Positions 18,701 through 26,111 of a stretch of 64,000 nt of DNA are shown here, in pieces. Both the position numbers and the translations under genes were made by a program. The notes under the pieces are model-generated. The model saw only the letters and a program-made list of their open reading frames with translations. It was not told the DNA's origin and did no database searches. Every line of letters starts with the position of its first letter. The first letter of the stretch is position 1. Source of the stretch: Paenibacillus sp. FSL R5-0490. GTDB taxonomy: Bacteria; Bacillota; Bacilli; Bacillales; Cytobacillaceae. Where the stretch lies: contig NZ_MRTQ01000006.1 of NCBI RefSeq assembly GCF_001956215.1, positions 1 through 64,000 of the forward strand, in the 5' to 3' direction.

Positions 18701-18976
18701 ATGGCCAGAAGAAAAAGACGCCCGCTAGTACCGGAATCAAGAGGTGCATTGGACCAGCTGAAAAATCAGGTAATGGCAAACCAGGGGTATCATGTTGACA
18801 GAAAAAATCCGGACGCTGTGAAATATGAAATTGCTGGCGAGGCAGGTGTGCCTTTGAAGCAAGGCTATAATGGCACGCTTACATCCAAACAGGCAGGAAC
18901 AGTTGGCGGAAAGATTGGCGGCAGCATGGTGAAGGAACTTATCCGGATGGCACAGGAACGGATGAAGGAACAGTAG
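18701..18976 (+). CDS. Alpha/beta-type small acid-soluble spore protein
   Basis: DNA-binding protein that coats and protects spore DNA. The 91-aa protein shows the family blocks: a helix with ALDQLKNQVMANQGY, a GPR protease-like site KYEIAGEAGV (about 45-54), and the second helix region TVGGKIGGSMVKELIRMAQ. The N-terminus is unusually basic (MARRKRRPLVPES) and the protein is longer than B. subtilis SspA/SspB (about 70 aa). ATG 18701 is chosen because GGAGG lies 8 nt upstream. It is probably expressed in the forespore. Confidence 0.9.
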   Translation: MARRKRRPLVPESRGALDQLKNQVMANQGYHVDRKNPDAVKYEIAGEAGVPLKQGYNGTLTSKQAGTVGGKIGGSMVKELIRMAQERMKEQ

Positions 18977-18984
18977 AAATGTGA

Positions 18985-19088
18985 ACTTTGGGAAAAGAGT
19001 GGGGAAATTCGGGAAACGAACACTTATTTTGAGGAAAAGACTCATCAAATTGGGGAAACAACTCTCCAATTTGAGGAAAACACTCACA
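18985..19088. repeat. Short degenerate tandem repeats
   Basis: Five imperfect copies, at roughly 20-22 bp steps, of a motif like AATTTGAGGAAAACACTC follow the spore-protein stop codon, up to the terminator. No open frame in it looks real. Confidence 0.55.
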
Positions 19089-19091
19089 AAA

Positions 19092-19120
19092 AAAAGCTAT
19101 CCCGCAAAAGGATAGCTTTT
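19092..19120. terminator. Bidirectional terminator
   Basis: AAAAGCTATCC pairs with GGATAGCTTTT across a 7-nt loop. It serves the spore-protein gene and the convergent M20 amidohydrolase gene ending at 19125. Confidence 0.85.
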
Positions 19121-19124
19121 GTTC

Positions 19125-20336
19125 TTATTCAGCAGCCTTTCGCTCTAGAAATTCCTGTTTAATGGATTTAAGCAGTTCCGGGTCAGTTACTAGCTGGAAG
19201 GCAGTGAGTGCCAGTCCTTTCGCTCCCGTAAGCAGCGCTTCGTCTCCTTTTGCAGATGCGGCCGCTTCCCGGAACGGAACAGTATGGGCAACGAGATTAT
19301 CCGCACCAATTTTAATATAAGGGTGAATGGTTGGCACCACCTGGCTGATGTTGCCGGCATCCGTCGAACCGATTCCATCCCGGTCCCCTTCCACTACGGT
19401 TTCTCCCAAGTCTTCAATCACTTCTTTAAACACCTTGTCATATGTCTTGTTTAACAGCAGGTTATCTACTTCGTTTTGAAATGCGATGACATTCAGCTTT
19501 GCTCCTGTTGCCAGTGCAACACCTTCAGCGACAGCTTTAACCTTCCGTGTTACCTCATTTAAATCTGTTCTGGTTGAAGCACGAATGAAAAATCTGGCTT
19601 TTGCATACTCAGGGATAATATTTGGAGCATCCCCGCCATGTGTAATAATTCCATGGATTCGCACATCATCCTTCAATTGCTGACGGAGAGCATTTATTCC
19701 GTTGAACAGCTGAATAACTGCATCCAGAGCATTGATTCCTTCCTCCGGTGAAGCTGCTGCATGGGCAGGCTTTCCGATAAACTCGAAGTCAAGCGGATCC
19801 ACAGCCAGTGATGAACTGGTGAGGCGGGTATGGTTTGATGGATGAACCATAAGGGCAGCATCAATGCCTTCAAGCAATCCATGCTTCACAAAGCTTCCTT
19901 TTGCACTTCCATTTGGCCCGCCTTCTTCTGCCGGGGTTCCAAGCACTACTGCTTCTCCGCCGGTCTCATCAATAACCTTGCTCAATGCAATGGCTGCCGC
20001 CACACTTGTTGTGCCTATAATATTGTGGCCGCATCCATGGCCCAGTCCTGGAAGAGCATCATATTCTGCAAGGAATGCAATGGACGACCCCGGTTTAGCG
20101 GATTTTTTCCGGGCCAGAAAAGCTGTTTCATGCCCGGCCACTGCCCGCTCCACTTCAAATCCTTCCTTCTCAAGAATGCCTGAAAGCAAGCGCGAGGCAA
20201 AAAACTCCTCATTCCCTATTTCCGGGTTTGCATGGATCTGATGGCTTGCAGAAAGGTAAAGTTCCTTATTATCATCAACATTCTTCCTGATTGCTTCTTT
20301 CAGTTCGGATAGTGCTTTTACAGGTGCCGTCATCAT
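19125..20336 (-). CDS. M20-family amidohydrolase
   Basis: Cytoplasmic metal-dependent aminoacylase/peptidase-like enzyme of the AbgB/M20D group. The 403-aa protein has the metal-binding phrases FLAEYDALPGLGHGCGHN (about 88-105) and PAEEGGPNGSAKGSF (about 135), a dimerisation domain in the middle (about 190-300) and a late metal ligand region in GIGSTDAGNISQVVPTIHPY. AGGAGG precedes the start; two ATGs are adjacent. It lies 127 nt downstream of metQ on the same strand, so it may be co-transcribed under SAM riboswitch control and release methionine from N-acyl or peptide forms. The substrate is not known. Confidence 0.88.
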   Translation of the reverse strand: MMTAPVKALSELKEAIRKNVDDNKELYLSASHQIHANPEIGNEEFFASRLLSGILEKEGFEVERAVAGHETAFLARKKSAKPGSSIAFLAEYDALPGLGHGCGHNIIGTTSVAAAIALSKVIDETGGEAVVLGTPAEEGGPNGSAKGSFVKHGLLEGIDAALMVHPSNHTRLTSSSLAVDPLDFEFIGKPAHAAASPEEGINALDAVIQLFNGINALRQQLKDDVRIHGIITHGGDAPNIIPEYAKARFFIRASTRTDLNEVTRKVKAVAEGVALATGAKLNVIAFQNEVDNLLLNKTYDKVFKEVIEDLGETVVEGDRDGIGSTDAGNISQVVPTIHPYIKIGADNLVAHTVPFREAAASAKGDEALLTGAKGLALTAFQLVTDPELLKSIKQEFLERKAAE

Positions 20337-20462
20337 TGTTCCTCCTTTTATAAAGTGAAACTTAAATCAGTGGGGATTTTCCTTATCCCCCACTTATCCT
20401 CCTTTGATTCCTCTGAGTCTTGGTGTGGGGGTCTTACTGCCCGTTAGACTGCGATAAATTAA

Positions 20463-21290
20463 TTACCAGCCAATATCACTTAATGGAATGAACGTCGGGA
20501 TCATGCTTCCGTCATATTCTTTCGTGATGAAATCAGCTACATCATCTTCCTGGTAAAGTTCCGCAATTCTCTTAAGCGTTTTGTTATCCTTGTCTTCTGT
20601 TCTTACAGCAATGATATTTACATAAGGTGTAGCGGTTTCGCTTTCAATAAACACTGAATCCTTAGTTGGGTTGAATCCGGCGTCTACGGCAATTCCGTTA
20701 TTGATGACTGAAGCCGACACATCCGGAAGTGCACGCGGCGTCTGCGCTGATACCATTTCTACAAATTCAAGGTTCTTTTTGTTTTCAACGATTTTATTCA
20801 AGTCCAGATTTCCGTCATAGTCCTCGGATAATTTGATCAGGCCGGCTTCCTCCAGTAAAAGAAGGGCTCTTCCGCCATTAGAAGCATCATTTGGAATGGC
20901 GATTTTGCCGCCTTCCGGAATGTCTTCTACAGATTTTACTTTCTCAGAATAAAGACCCATTGGTGCTAAAACAGTTGTCGCAATCGGTGTAAGATCCATA
21001 TTATGCTCTTTAATAAAAGTGTCGAAATAAGCGACAGTCTGGAATGCATTTACATCAAGATCACCTTCTGCAAGGGCTACATTTGGCTGCACATAGTCAG
21101 AGAAAGTCACAACCTCAATGTCAATGCCTTCTTTTTCAGCTTTTTCGGCAATAAAGTCCCAGATGCGTGTATCTGATCCGCTGACACCCAATTTAACCTT
21201 CTTTGTTTCTTCTCCGCCTGTTGTGCTTGAGCATGCCGCAGTGAACACAGCCAATGCTAAAATAATGAATGATAAAAACAGTTTTTTCAT
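20463..21290 (-). CDS. metQ: Methionine ABC transporter substrate-binding lipoprotein
   Basis: Captures D/L-methionine outside the membrane for MetNP. The 275-aa protein has a lipoprotein signal with lipobox VFTAAC (Cys20), and the NlpA/MetQ fold with KLGVSGSDTRIWDF near the start, SDYVQPNVALAEGDLDVNAFQ (two segments around 65-85) and IAIPNDASNGGRAL (about 130). It follows metP by 18 nt with AGGAGG before the ATG. In Bacillus MetNPQ is repressed by S-adenosylmethionine through S-box leaders, which are present upstream here. Confidence 0.95.
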   Translation of the reverse strand: MKKLFLSFIILALAVFTAACSSTTGGEETKKVKLGVSGSDTRIWDFIAEKAEKEGIDIEVVTFSDYVQPNVALAEGDLDVNAFQTVAYFDTFIKEHNMDLTPIATTVLAPMGLYSEKVKSVEDIPEGGKIAIPNDASNGGRALLLLEEAGLIKLSEDYDGNLDLNKIVENKKNLEFVEMVSAQTPRALPDVSASVINNGIAVDAGFNPTKDSVFIESETATPYVNIIAVRTEDKDNKTLKRIAELYQEDDVADFITKEYDGSMIPTFIPLSDIGW

Positions 21291-21308
21291 GATGTGTTTC
21301 CTCCTAAG

Positions 21309-21959
21309 TTATCTTCTTCTGATTTTTTTGGATAAAATATTTCCGAATGACTGCAGGCCTTGAACCATGACCACTAAAATTGCAACGGTAATCAGCATGA
21401 CGGTTGTATCGAATCGCTGGTAGCCGTATGTAATGGCAAGGTCACCAAGGCCTCCTCCTCCGACTGCCCCGGCCATGGCTGAAGCTCCGACCAGACCGAT
21501 TGTCGCAATGGTAAAGCCTAATACCAGCGAACTGAGTGCTTCCGGAATCAGAAACTTTAAAATGATCTGGCCAGGTGTCGCTCCCATTGCTTCTGCCGCT
21601 TCAATAACTCCCGGATCAACCTCAAGCAATGAGTTTTCTATTAATCTCGCAATGTAAGGTCCTGCATAAAAGACGAGCGGCACTACGGCTGCAGCAGTTC
21701 CAATCGATGTTCCGACAATCATCCGTGTGATTGGGATGATGGCTACCATTAGAATGATGAAGGGGACTGATCTGAAAATATTAATAATGCTGTTTATGAT
21801 GTTAAAAACAACGGTGTTTTCCAGCAGATGCCCTTTCCTTGTCACAACAAGCAATATGCCGAGCGGCAGTCCGATAAGAGCTGAAAACAGCAAGGAGAAT
21901 GCCACCATTTGGACCGTTTCGATTAAGGCTTCGATGATTTTTTCCTGGTTAACTAGCAC
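21309..21959 (-). CDS. metP: Methionine ABC transporter permease
   Basis: The 216-aa inner-membrane subunit has five or six transmembrane helices and the binding-protein-dependent permease EAA loop (EAAEAMGATPGQIILKFLIP, about 133-152), the contact site for MetN. It matches MetI/MetP in length. The start is GTG at 21959, inside the end of metN (11-bp overlap), with AAAGGAAGTGA upstream. Confidence 0.95.
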   Translation of the reverse strand: MLVNQEKIIEALIETVQMVAFSLLFSALIGLPLGILLVVTRKGHLLENTVVFNIINSIINIFRSVPFIILMVAIIPITRMIVGTSIGTAAAVVPLVFYAGPYIARLIENSLLEVDPGVIEAAEAMGATPGQIILKFLIPEALSSLVLGFTIATIGLVGASAMAGAVGGGGLGDLAITYGYQRFDTTVMLITVAILVVMVQGLQSFGNILSKKIRRR

Positions 21960-22980
21960 GTGATGTCACTTCCTTTATTGAAACTTTTTCCTGGCTGATA
22001 TACTGAATAGCACGTTTGATTTCACTGTCCAGACCTTGGAATTCGACAATCAGGTTGCCAAATGGTGTTCCCTGCAGTTCAGTAATATTTCCAAACAGGA
22101 CGTTGAAGTCGATATTAAACTTTTTGGCAACCTGCGAGAGCAGCGGCTGTCCGGCAGAGTTTCCGACAAAGTTGATTCTGAATACCTTTTGAAGCCCCTG
22201 CTGTTTTTCAATCACTTGCTTAATGGAGTCAGGTATTTGATCATTCATGACCGTGCTGACAAAGTTTTTCGCTGTTTGTGTTTTTGGTGATGAAAAGACA
22301 TTGAAGACGGTTCCTTCTTCAATAATTTTTCCTCTCTCTATGACAGCGACACGATCACAGATCTCTCTGATAACAGACATTTCATGGGTAATGATCAGAA
22401 TGGTAATGTTGTATTCTTTATTTATTTTTTTCAGCAGCTGCAGGATCGAGCTGGTTGTCTGCGGATCCAAAGCTGACGTTGCTTCATCACATAATAGAAT
22501 GGAAGGCTGGGTCGCCAGCGCCCTTGCAATCCCGATTCGCTGCTTTTGCCCGCCTGATAGCTGATCAGGATAGCTGTTCGCCTTATCGGCAAGCCCTACA
22601 AAATCTAATAGTTCATGGACACGCTTTTTTATTTCTTCCTTAGGGATCTTAGCCAGTGTAAGCGGCATCGCCACATTGGCAAACACGGTTTTGGAGTTTA
22701 AAAGGTTAAAATGCTGAAAGACCATTCCAATGTTTCTTTTCACTTCGCGAATTTCTTTTACTGATAAAGCCGTCAGATCATGGCCACTTACAATGACCTT
22801 TCCTGAAGTCGGCTTCTCCAGCCAATTGACACAGCGGATCAAAGAACTCTTTCCCGCACCACTGAAGCCGATCACTCCGAAAATCTCACCCTTATTAATC
22901 TTTAAATCGATTCCATTCAGAGCAGCTACCTGCTGACCTCCGCTTTCATAGACCTTCTTTAAATTCTGAAACTCTATCAT
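21949..22980 (-). CDS. metN: Methionine ABC transporter ATPase
   Basis: The 343-aa ATPase energises methionine uptake. It shows Walker A GFSGAGKSSLIR (about 39), Q-loop VFQHFNLL, signature LSGGQKQRIGIARAL (about 140), Walker B ILLCDEATSALDP (about 160) and a C-terminal NIL domain (about 265-340) that binds methionine for trans-inhibition in E. coli MetN. ATG 22980 is chosen over an upstream in-frame ATG at 23049 because AAAGGAGAG lies 7 nt before it and the upstream frame is formed by a hairpin repeat. It is the first gene of metN-metP-metQ. Confidence 0.96.
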   Translation of the reverse strand: MIEFQNLKKVYESGGQQVAALNGIDLKINKGEIFGVIGFSGAGKSSLIRCVNWLEKPTSGKVIVSGHDLTALSVKEIREVKRNIGMVFQHFNLLNSKTVFANVAMPLTLAKIPKEEIKKRVHELLDFVGLADKANSYPDQLSGGQKQRIGIARALATQPSILLCDEATSALDPQTTSSILQLLKKINKEYNITILIITHEMSVIREICDRVAVIERGKIIEEGTVFNVFSSPKTQTAKNFVSTVMNDQIPDSIKQVIEKQQGLQKVFRINFVGNSAGQPLLSQVAKKFNIDFNVLFGNITELQGTPFGNLIVEFQGLDSEIKRAIQYISQEKVSIKEVTSRAS

Positions 22981-22999
22981 GCAGCATCTCTCCTTTGTT

Positions 23000-23050
23000 G
23001 GTGACAGGCACCTATACCACTTTCGTGATGTGGTATAGGTACCTGTCACC
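23000..23050. repeat. REP-like hairpin in the metN leader
   Basis: GGTGACAGGCACCTATACCAC and its near-complete complement (one mismatch, G-U compatible) form a 21-bp stem with a 9-nt loop. It ends about 7 nt upstream of the metN ribosome site. Related fragments occur at 36737-36752 and 56066-56086. This GGTGCCTGTCACC type is common in Bacillaceae genomes (recalled). Confidence 0.75.
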
Positions 23051-23140
23051 GCTTTATAAACAATTATTCCTATGCGAAAACTAAGATTTATATCCTAAAA
23101 TTTACCCCTTCCGCCAGAAGAGGTTTTTTGAAATCCTCTC

Positions 23141-23238
23141 CTTATCTTTCAGGCTTTTTGCCTGCTGGATTTGGCACAGTGCGTTCTGCCTGCTGCCGAA
23201 GCTTCATTGGGCCAGGTCCCTCTGCTTCTCTCGATAAG
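23141..23238 (-). ncRNA. SAM-I (S-box) riboswitch, proximal copy
   Basis: The minus strand has the S-box landmarks in order: CTTATCGAGAG, GAGGGACCTGGCCC, ATGAAGCTTCGGCAGC, TGTGCCAAATCCAGCA and GAAAGATAAG closing P1. It carries one extra C in GGGACCTGGCCC compared with the distal copy. It is followed by a weak hairpin (GAGAGG...CCTCTT) without a U-run, so its expression platform is unclear. It lies 160 nt before the metN start. Confidence 0.9.
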
Positions 23239-23285
23239 AATTATTCATATGTTTATGAATAGAATCTTGATGTATTTTTTCCACA

Positions 23286-23320
23286 TAAAACAAAAACCCT
23301 CTTCTAAAGAAAGAAGAGGG
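23286..23320 (-). terminator. Riboswitch-controlled terminator between the two S-boxes
   Basis: CCCTCTTC pairs with GAAGAGGG, followed by TTTTTGTTTT. The AAGAAGAGG just after the distal aptamer P1 (23337-23345) can pair with CCTCTTCTT of the terminator arm as antiterminator, the standard S-box switch. Confidence 0.85.
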
Positions 23321-23343
23321 CAGCATTTATCAATGGTCCTCTT

Positions 23344-23439
23344 CTTATCTTTCAAGCAATGCTTGCTGGATTTGGCACGGTACACTTTTGTCCGCTGCCG
23401 AGGTGTCATAGGGCCAGTCCCTCAACCTCTCTTGATAAG
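23344..23439 (-). ncRNA. SAM-I (S-box) riboswitch, distal copy
   Basis: Complete S-box aptamer: CTTATCAAGAGAGG, GAGGGACTGGCCC, ATGACACCTCGGCAGC, CGTGCCAAATCCAGCA and TTGAAAGATAAG. It is directly followed by antiterminator and terminator sequences. It senses S-adenosylmethionine and should stop metNPQ transcription when methionine is plentiful. Confidence 0.95.
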
Positions 23440-23474
23440 AAGATTTTTATTATGCGGTTGTTAATATGTTTATT

Positions 23475-23504
23475 ACTTTACCATCTTAAAGAAAAGGATG
23501 TCAA
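23475..23504 (-). promoter_or_regulatory. metNPQ promoter
   Basis: TTGACA (23504-23499) and TAAAGT (23480-23475) are separated by 18 nt on the minus strand, with the first S-box beginning about 35 nt downstream. Confidence 0.55.
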
Positions 23505-23513
23505 TCATATTTT

Positions 23514-24428
23514 TTAAATATTTTCACTTGATCCATTTTCATAAATTTCTGTAACTTTTTTAGAGCTATCTTTTCGGTGAATAATCACCACACCTGCTAG
23601 AGCGATCATCCCACCCACAATGGATAACATAGCCGGCACCTCCCCCAGCCAAACCCACGCAATGACAAACGCCATTACTGGAGTCAGATATAGAGAGCTC
23701 ACCGCTTCAGACGCTCCCCCTATGGATGCAAGAAAAGCCAGGGCAATATATGGAATTACCGTCGGAAAAATCCCCAAATAGAGGACACTTAAAGTGGATT
23801 CAGCCGAAGCATGAAAGATCTCATTTCCGAGCCCGGGAAGATAAACCAGCATAAAAGCAGTCCCTGCCCATACCGTATACGATGTAAATGACAAAAATCC
23901 GTATTTATTAAAATATTTAGTCTGAAATACGAAATAGATGCTTTCTGAAATGGAAGCAAGGAGGACGAATAAAATACCGGTTTGGATTTCAAACCCGCCT
24001 CCTGTACCAAGCGAAATTAGTGCGGCACCCGCAAAGCTGACAGCGGAACCAGTCCACCTTGCTCTTCCAAACCTTTCGCTTAAAAATAAAGCAGCCAATG
24101 CAGCCGAAAAGATTGGAGTCATTGATACAATCAAGCTTGCCGGCCAGGCGCTTACTGTTTTTTCACCCATATTCAGTGCTGTATGATAAACCGTAAAACC
24201 AAGGAATCCCAGCATAAAAATGGCAGGAAGATCCCTTATATCCGGAAGGCGCATCTTCGTCACCAGTGCGAGGGCACCAAGTGCAGCAGAGCCAATTAAA
24301 AGCCTGAAAAGGGCAAGGTGTTCCGGGGAGTATGATTCCAGCCCAGCCCGGATTCCCGGGAATGCGGATGCCCAGAGAATGATAATAGAACTATGCGCCG
24401 CGATAATCATAAATTTTTTATTTGCCAA
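23514..24428 (-). CDS. EamA/DMT-family exporter
   Basis: Ten-helix drug/metabolite transporter of about 304 aa with two EamA repeats (about 8-140 and 150-285). It shows LWASAFPGIRAGL near the first helix and the typical conserved proline in the second repeat. Substrates of such proteins are often amino acids or metabolites; none can be assigned. TTG at 24428 is taken as the start because AAGGGGG lies 6 nt before it; ATG codons further upstream lack ribosome sites. It is divergent from a MocR regulator 132 bp away, a frequent regulator-transporter arrangement. Confidence 0.85.
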   Translation of the reverse strand: MANKKFMIIAAHSSIIILWASAFPGIRAGLESYSPEHLALFRLLIGSAALGALALVTKMRLPDIRDLPAIFMLGFLGFTVYHTALNMGEKTVSAWPASLIVSMTPIFSAALAALFLSERFGRARWTGSAVSFAGAALISLGTGGGFEIQTGILFVLLASISESIYFVFQTKYFNKYGFLSFTSYTVWAGTAFMLVYLPGLGNEIFHASAESTLSVLYLGIFPTVIPYIALAFLASIGGASEAVSSLYLTPVMAFVIAWVWLGEVPAMLSIVGGMIALAGVVIIHRKDSSKKVTEIYENGSSENI

Positions 24429-24560
24429 CTTCATCCCCCTTATCAGCATTTCCCAGCCATTATCTATGCTGCTTTTCAGGATAAGCAATAACTGATACAA
24501 TGTCCTCAACCAATTAGAAAAGAATTTTGCCAGCCAATTTTCCTAAAGGCGGTTATATGG

Positions 24561-25985
24561 ATGGATACAGCACAATTGCCAAAATATCAGCAAGTTATGG
24601 AAACGATTAAAGGAAAGATTTCCAAAGGCGAATGGCCAATCGGAAGTAAAATTCCAAGCCAGCGGAAACTGGCTGAAGAGTTTGGAGTAAACCGAAGCAC
24701 TATTATCACTGCTCTGGAAGAACTTGCAGCAGATGGATTAATAGAGGGGAAAACGGGGGTTGGCACTAAGGTTATTAATAATACATGGACTCTGCTCGCT
24801 TCAAGGCAGTCTGCCAGCTGGAGCGAGTATATCGATACAGGGATACACAGGGCCAGCGAAAAAATCGTTCAGGAAATTAATGACTTAGAAATGGACCCCG
24901 CTTTTATACAGCTCAGCAAAGGAGAGCTTTCCCCAGAAATTTTCCCTGTACAAACAATGCAGAAAGTTCTAAAGGAAGCTGCTGATGAATTGAGTGAGCT
25001 CGGTTATGAGGAACCAAAGGGGTATTTCCCATTAAGACAGGCAGTAAGTGAGTATTTGGCAACATCCGGAATCTTCACTTCTCCTTCCTCCATACTTATT
25101 GTTTCGGGAGGGCTGCAGGCACTGCAGCTTGTTTCACTCGGACTTGTGCAAAGAGGGGCACCCGTATTTCTGGAAAAGCCCTCTTACCTATATTCTTTAC
25201 AGCTTTTCCGGTCTTCAGGCATGAATTTAAAGGGATTGCCAATGGATAAGGAGGGAATTATCACTAAAAGCATCTCTTTGAAGAAATACGAAAAAGGGAA
25301 ATCCATTTTATACACGATTCCTTCCTATCATAATCCCACTGGAATTTTAATGACAGAAAAAAGAAGGAGGGAACTGCTTGATGTGTGCAGAATAGAACAG
25401 CTGCCAATTGTGGAAGACGATATTTACCGTGAGCTATGGCTTGATGAAATGCCTCCGCCACCATTAAAAGCAATGGACAAAAATGGCCAGGTCCTTTATA
25501 TGGGAAGCTTGTCAAAAACATTGAGTCCCGGACTTCGAATAGGCTGGGTAGCAGCACCTGAACCTGTTATCGACCGGCTTGCCGATCTTAAAATGCAGAC
25601 TGACTATGGTTCAAGTTCACTTTCACAAAGGGTAGCTGAAAAATGGCTGTCCACCGGCCTCTATCAAAAGCATATGGAAAATGTACGTGAGAAGTTAAGA
25701 ATTCGTCGTAATACTGCACTGGATGCATTAGATGCTCACTTGTCCGGGATAGCAGAATGGAATTCTCCAGAAGGCGGTTTTTTTATATGGCTGAAAGTAC
25801 CGACCAATATTCCAATTCGAAGTCTCTATCGGCAGGCTATTTCAAGAAAGCTGCTGATGAATCCAGGCAGCATATACAGTGACGGACCGAATCATTATAT
25901 ACGAATTTCGTATGCTTATGCCCCGCTGGGGGAACTGGAGGAAGGGATATTCATCCTTGGAGAGGAAATAAGAAAGCTCCTGTGA
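24561..25985 (+). CDS. MocR-family PLP-dependent transcriptional regulator
   Basis: The 474-aa protein joins an N-terminal GntR winged helix (about 8-75; IPSQRKLAEEFGVNRSTIIT) to a class I aminotransferase-like domain (about 110-470). The PLP-lysine is probably in YMGSLSKTLSPGLRIGW (about 320), with the upstream VEDDIYRELW holding the cofactor-ring aspartate. MocR proteins use PLP or its adducts as effector. The divergent EamA exporter is the likely target. It resembles PdxR, GabR and EnuR, but there is no matching metabolic gene to decide between them. Confidence 0.9.
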   Translation: MDTAQLPKYQQVMETIKGKISKGEWPIGSKIPSQRKLAEEFGVNRSTIITALEELAADGLIEGKTGVGTKVINNTWTLLASRQSASWSEYIDTGIHRASEKIVQEINDLEMDPAFIQLSKGELSPEIFPVQTMQKVLKEAADELSELGYEEPKGYFPLRQAVSEYLATSGIFTSPSSILIVSGGLQALQLVSLGLVQRGAPVFLEKPSYLYSLQLFRSSGMNLKGLPMDKEGIITKSISLKKYEKGKSILYTIPSYHNPTGILMTEKRRRELLDVCRIEQLPIVEDDIYRELWLDEMPPPPLKAMDKNGQVLYMGSLSKTLSPGLRIGWVAAPEPVIDRLADLKMQTDYGSSSLSQRVAEKWLSTGLYQKHMENVREKLRIRRNTALDALDAHLSGIAEWNSPEGGFFIWLKVPTNIPIRSLYRQAISRKLLMNPGSIYSDGPNHYIRISYAYAPLGELEEGIFILGEEIRKLL

Positions 25986-26111
25986 TTATAGCACCACCTA
26001 AAAAGGTATCTTTTTCAATTGGCATAGAGTGAAATTTATCCTATATGTCAATCTAAACATGTATTGTATAATGATGGAAAAGTGCCATTTTTCAAAAAAA
26101 GGAGGGAGAAA

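Noticed and set aside
22981-23049. Upstream extension of metN
   Set aside because: The added residues are encoded by the REP-like hairpin and the extended start has no ribosome site; homologues begin MIEFQNLKK-like.
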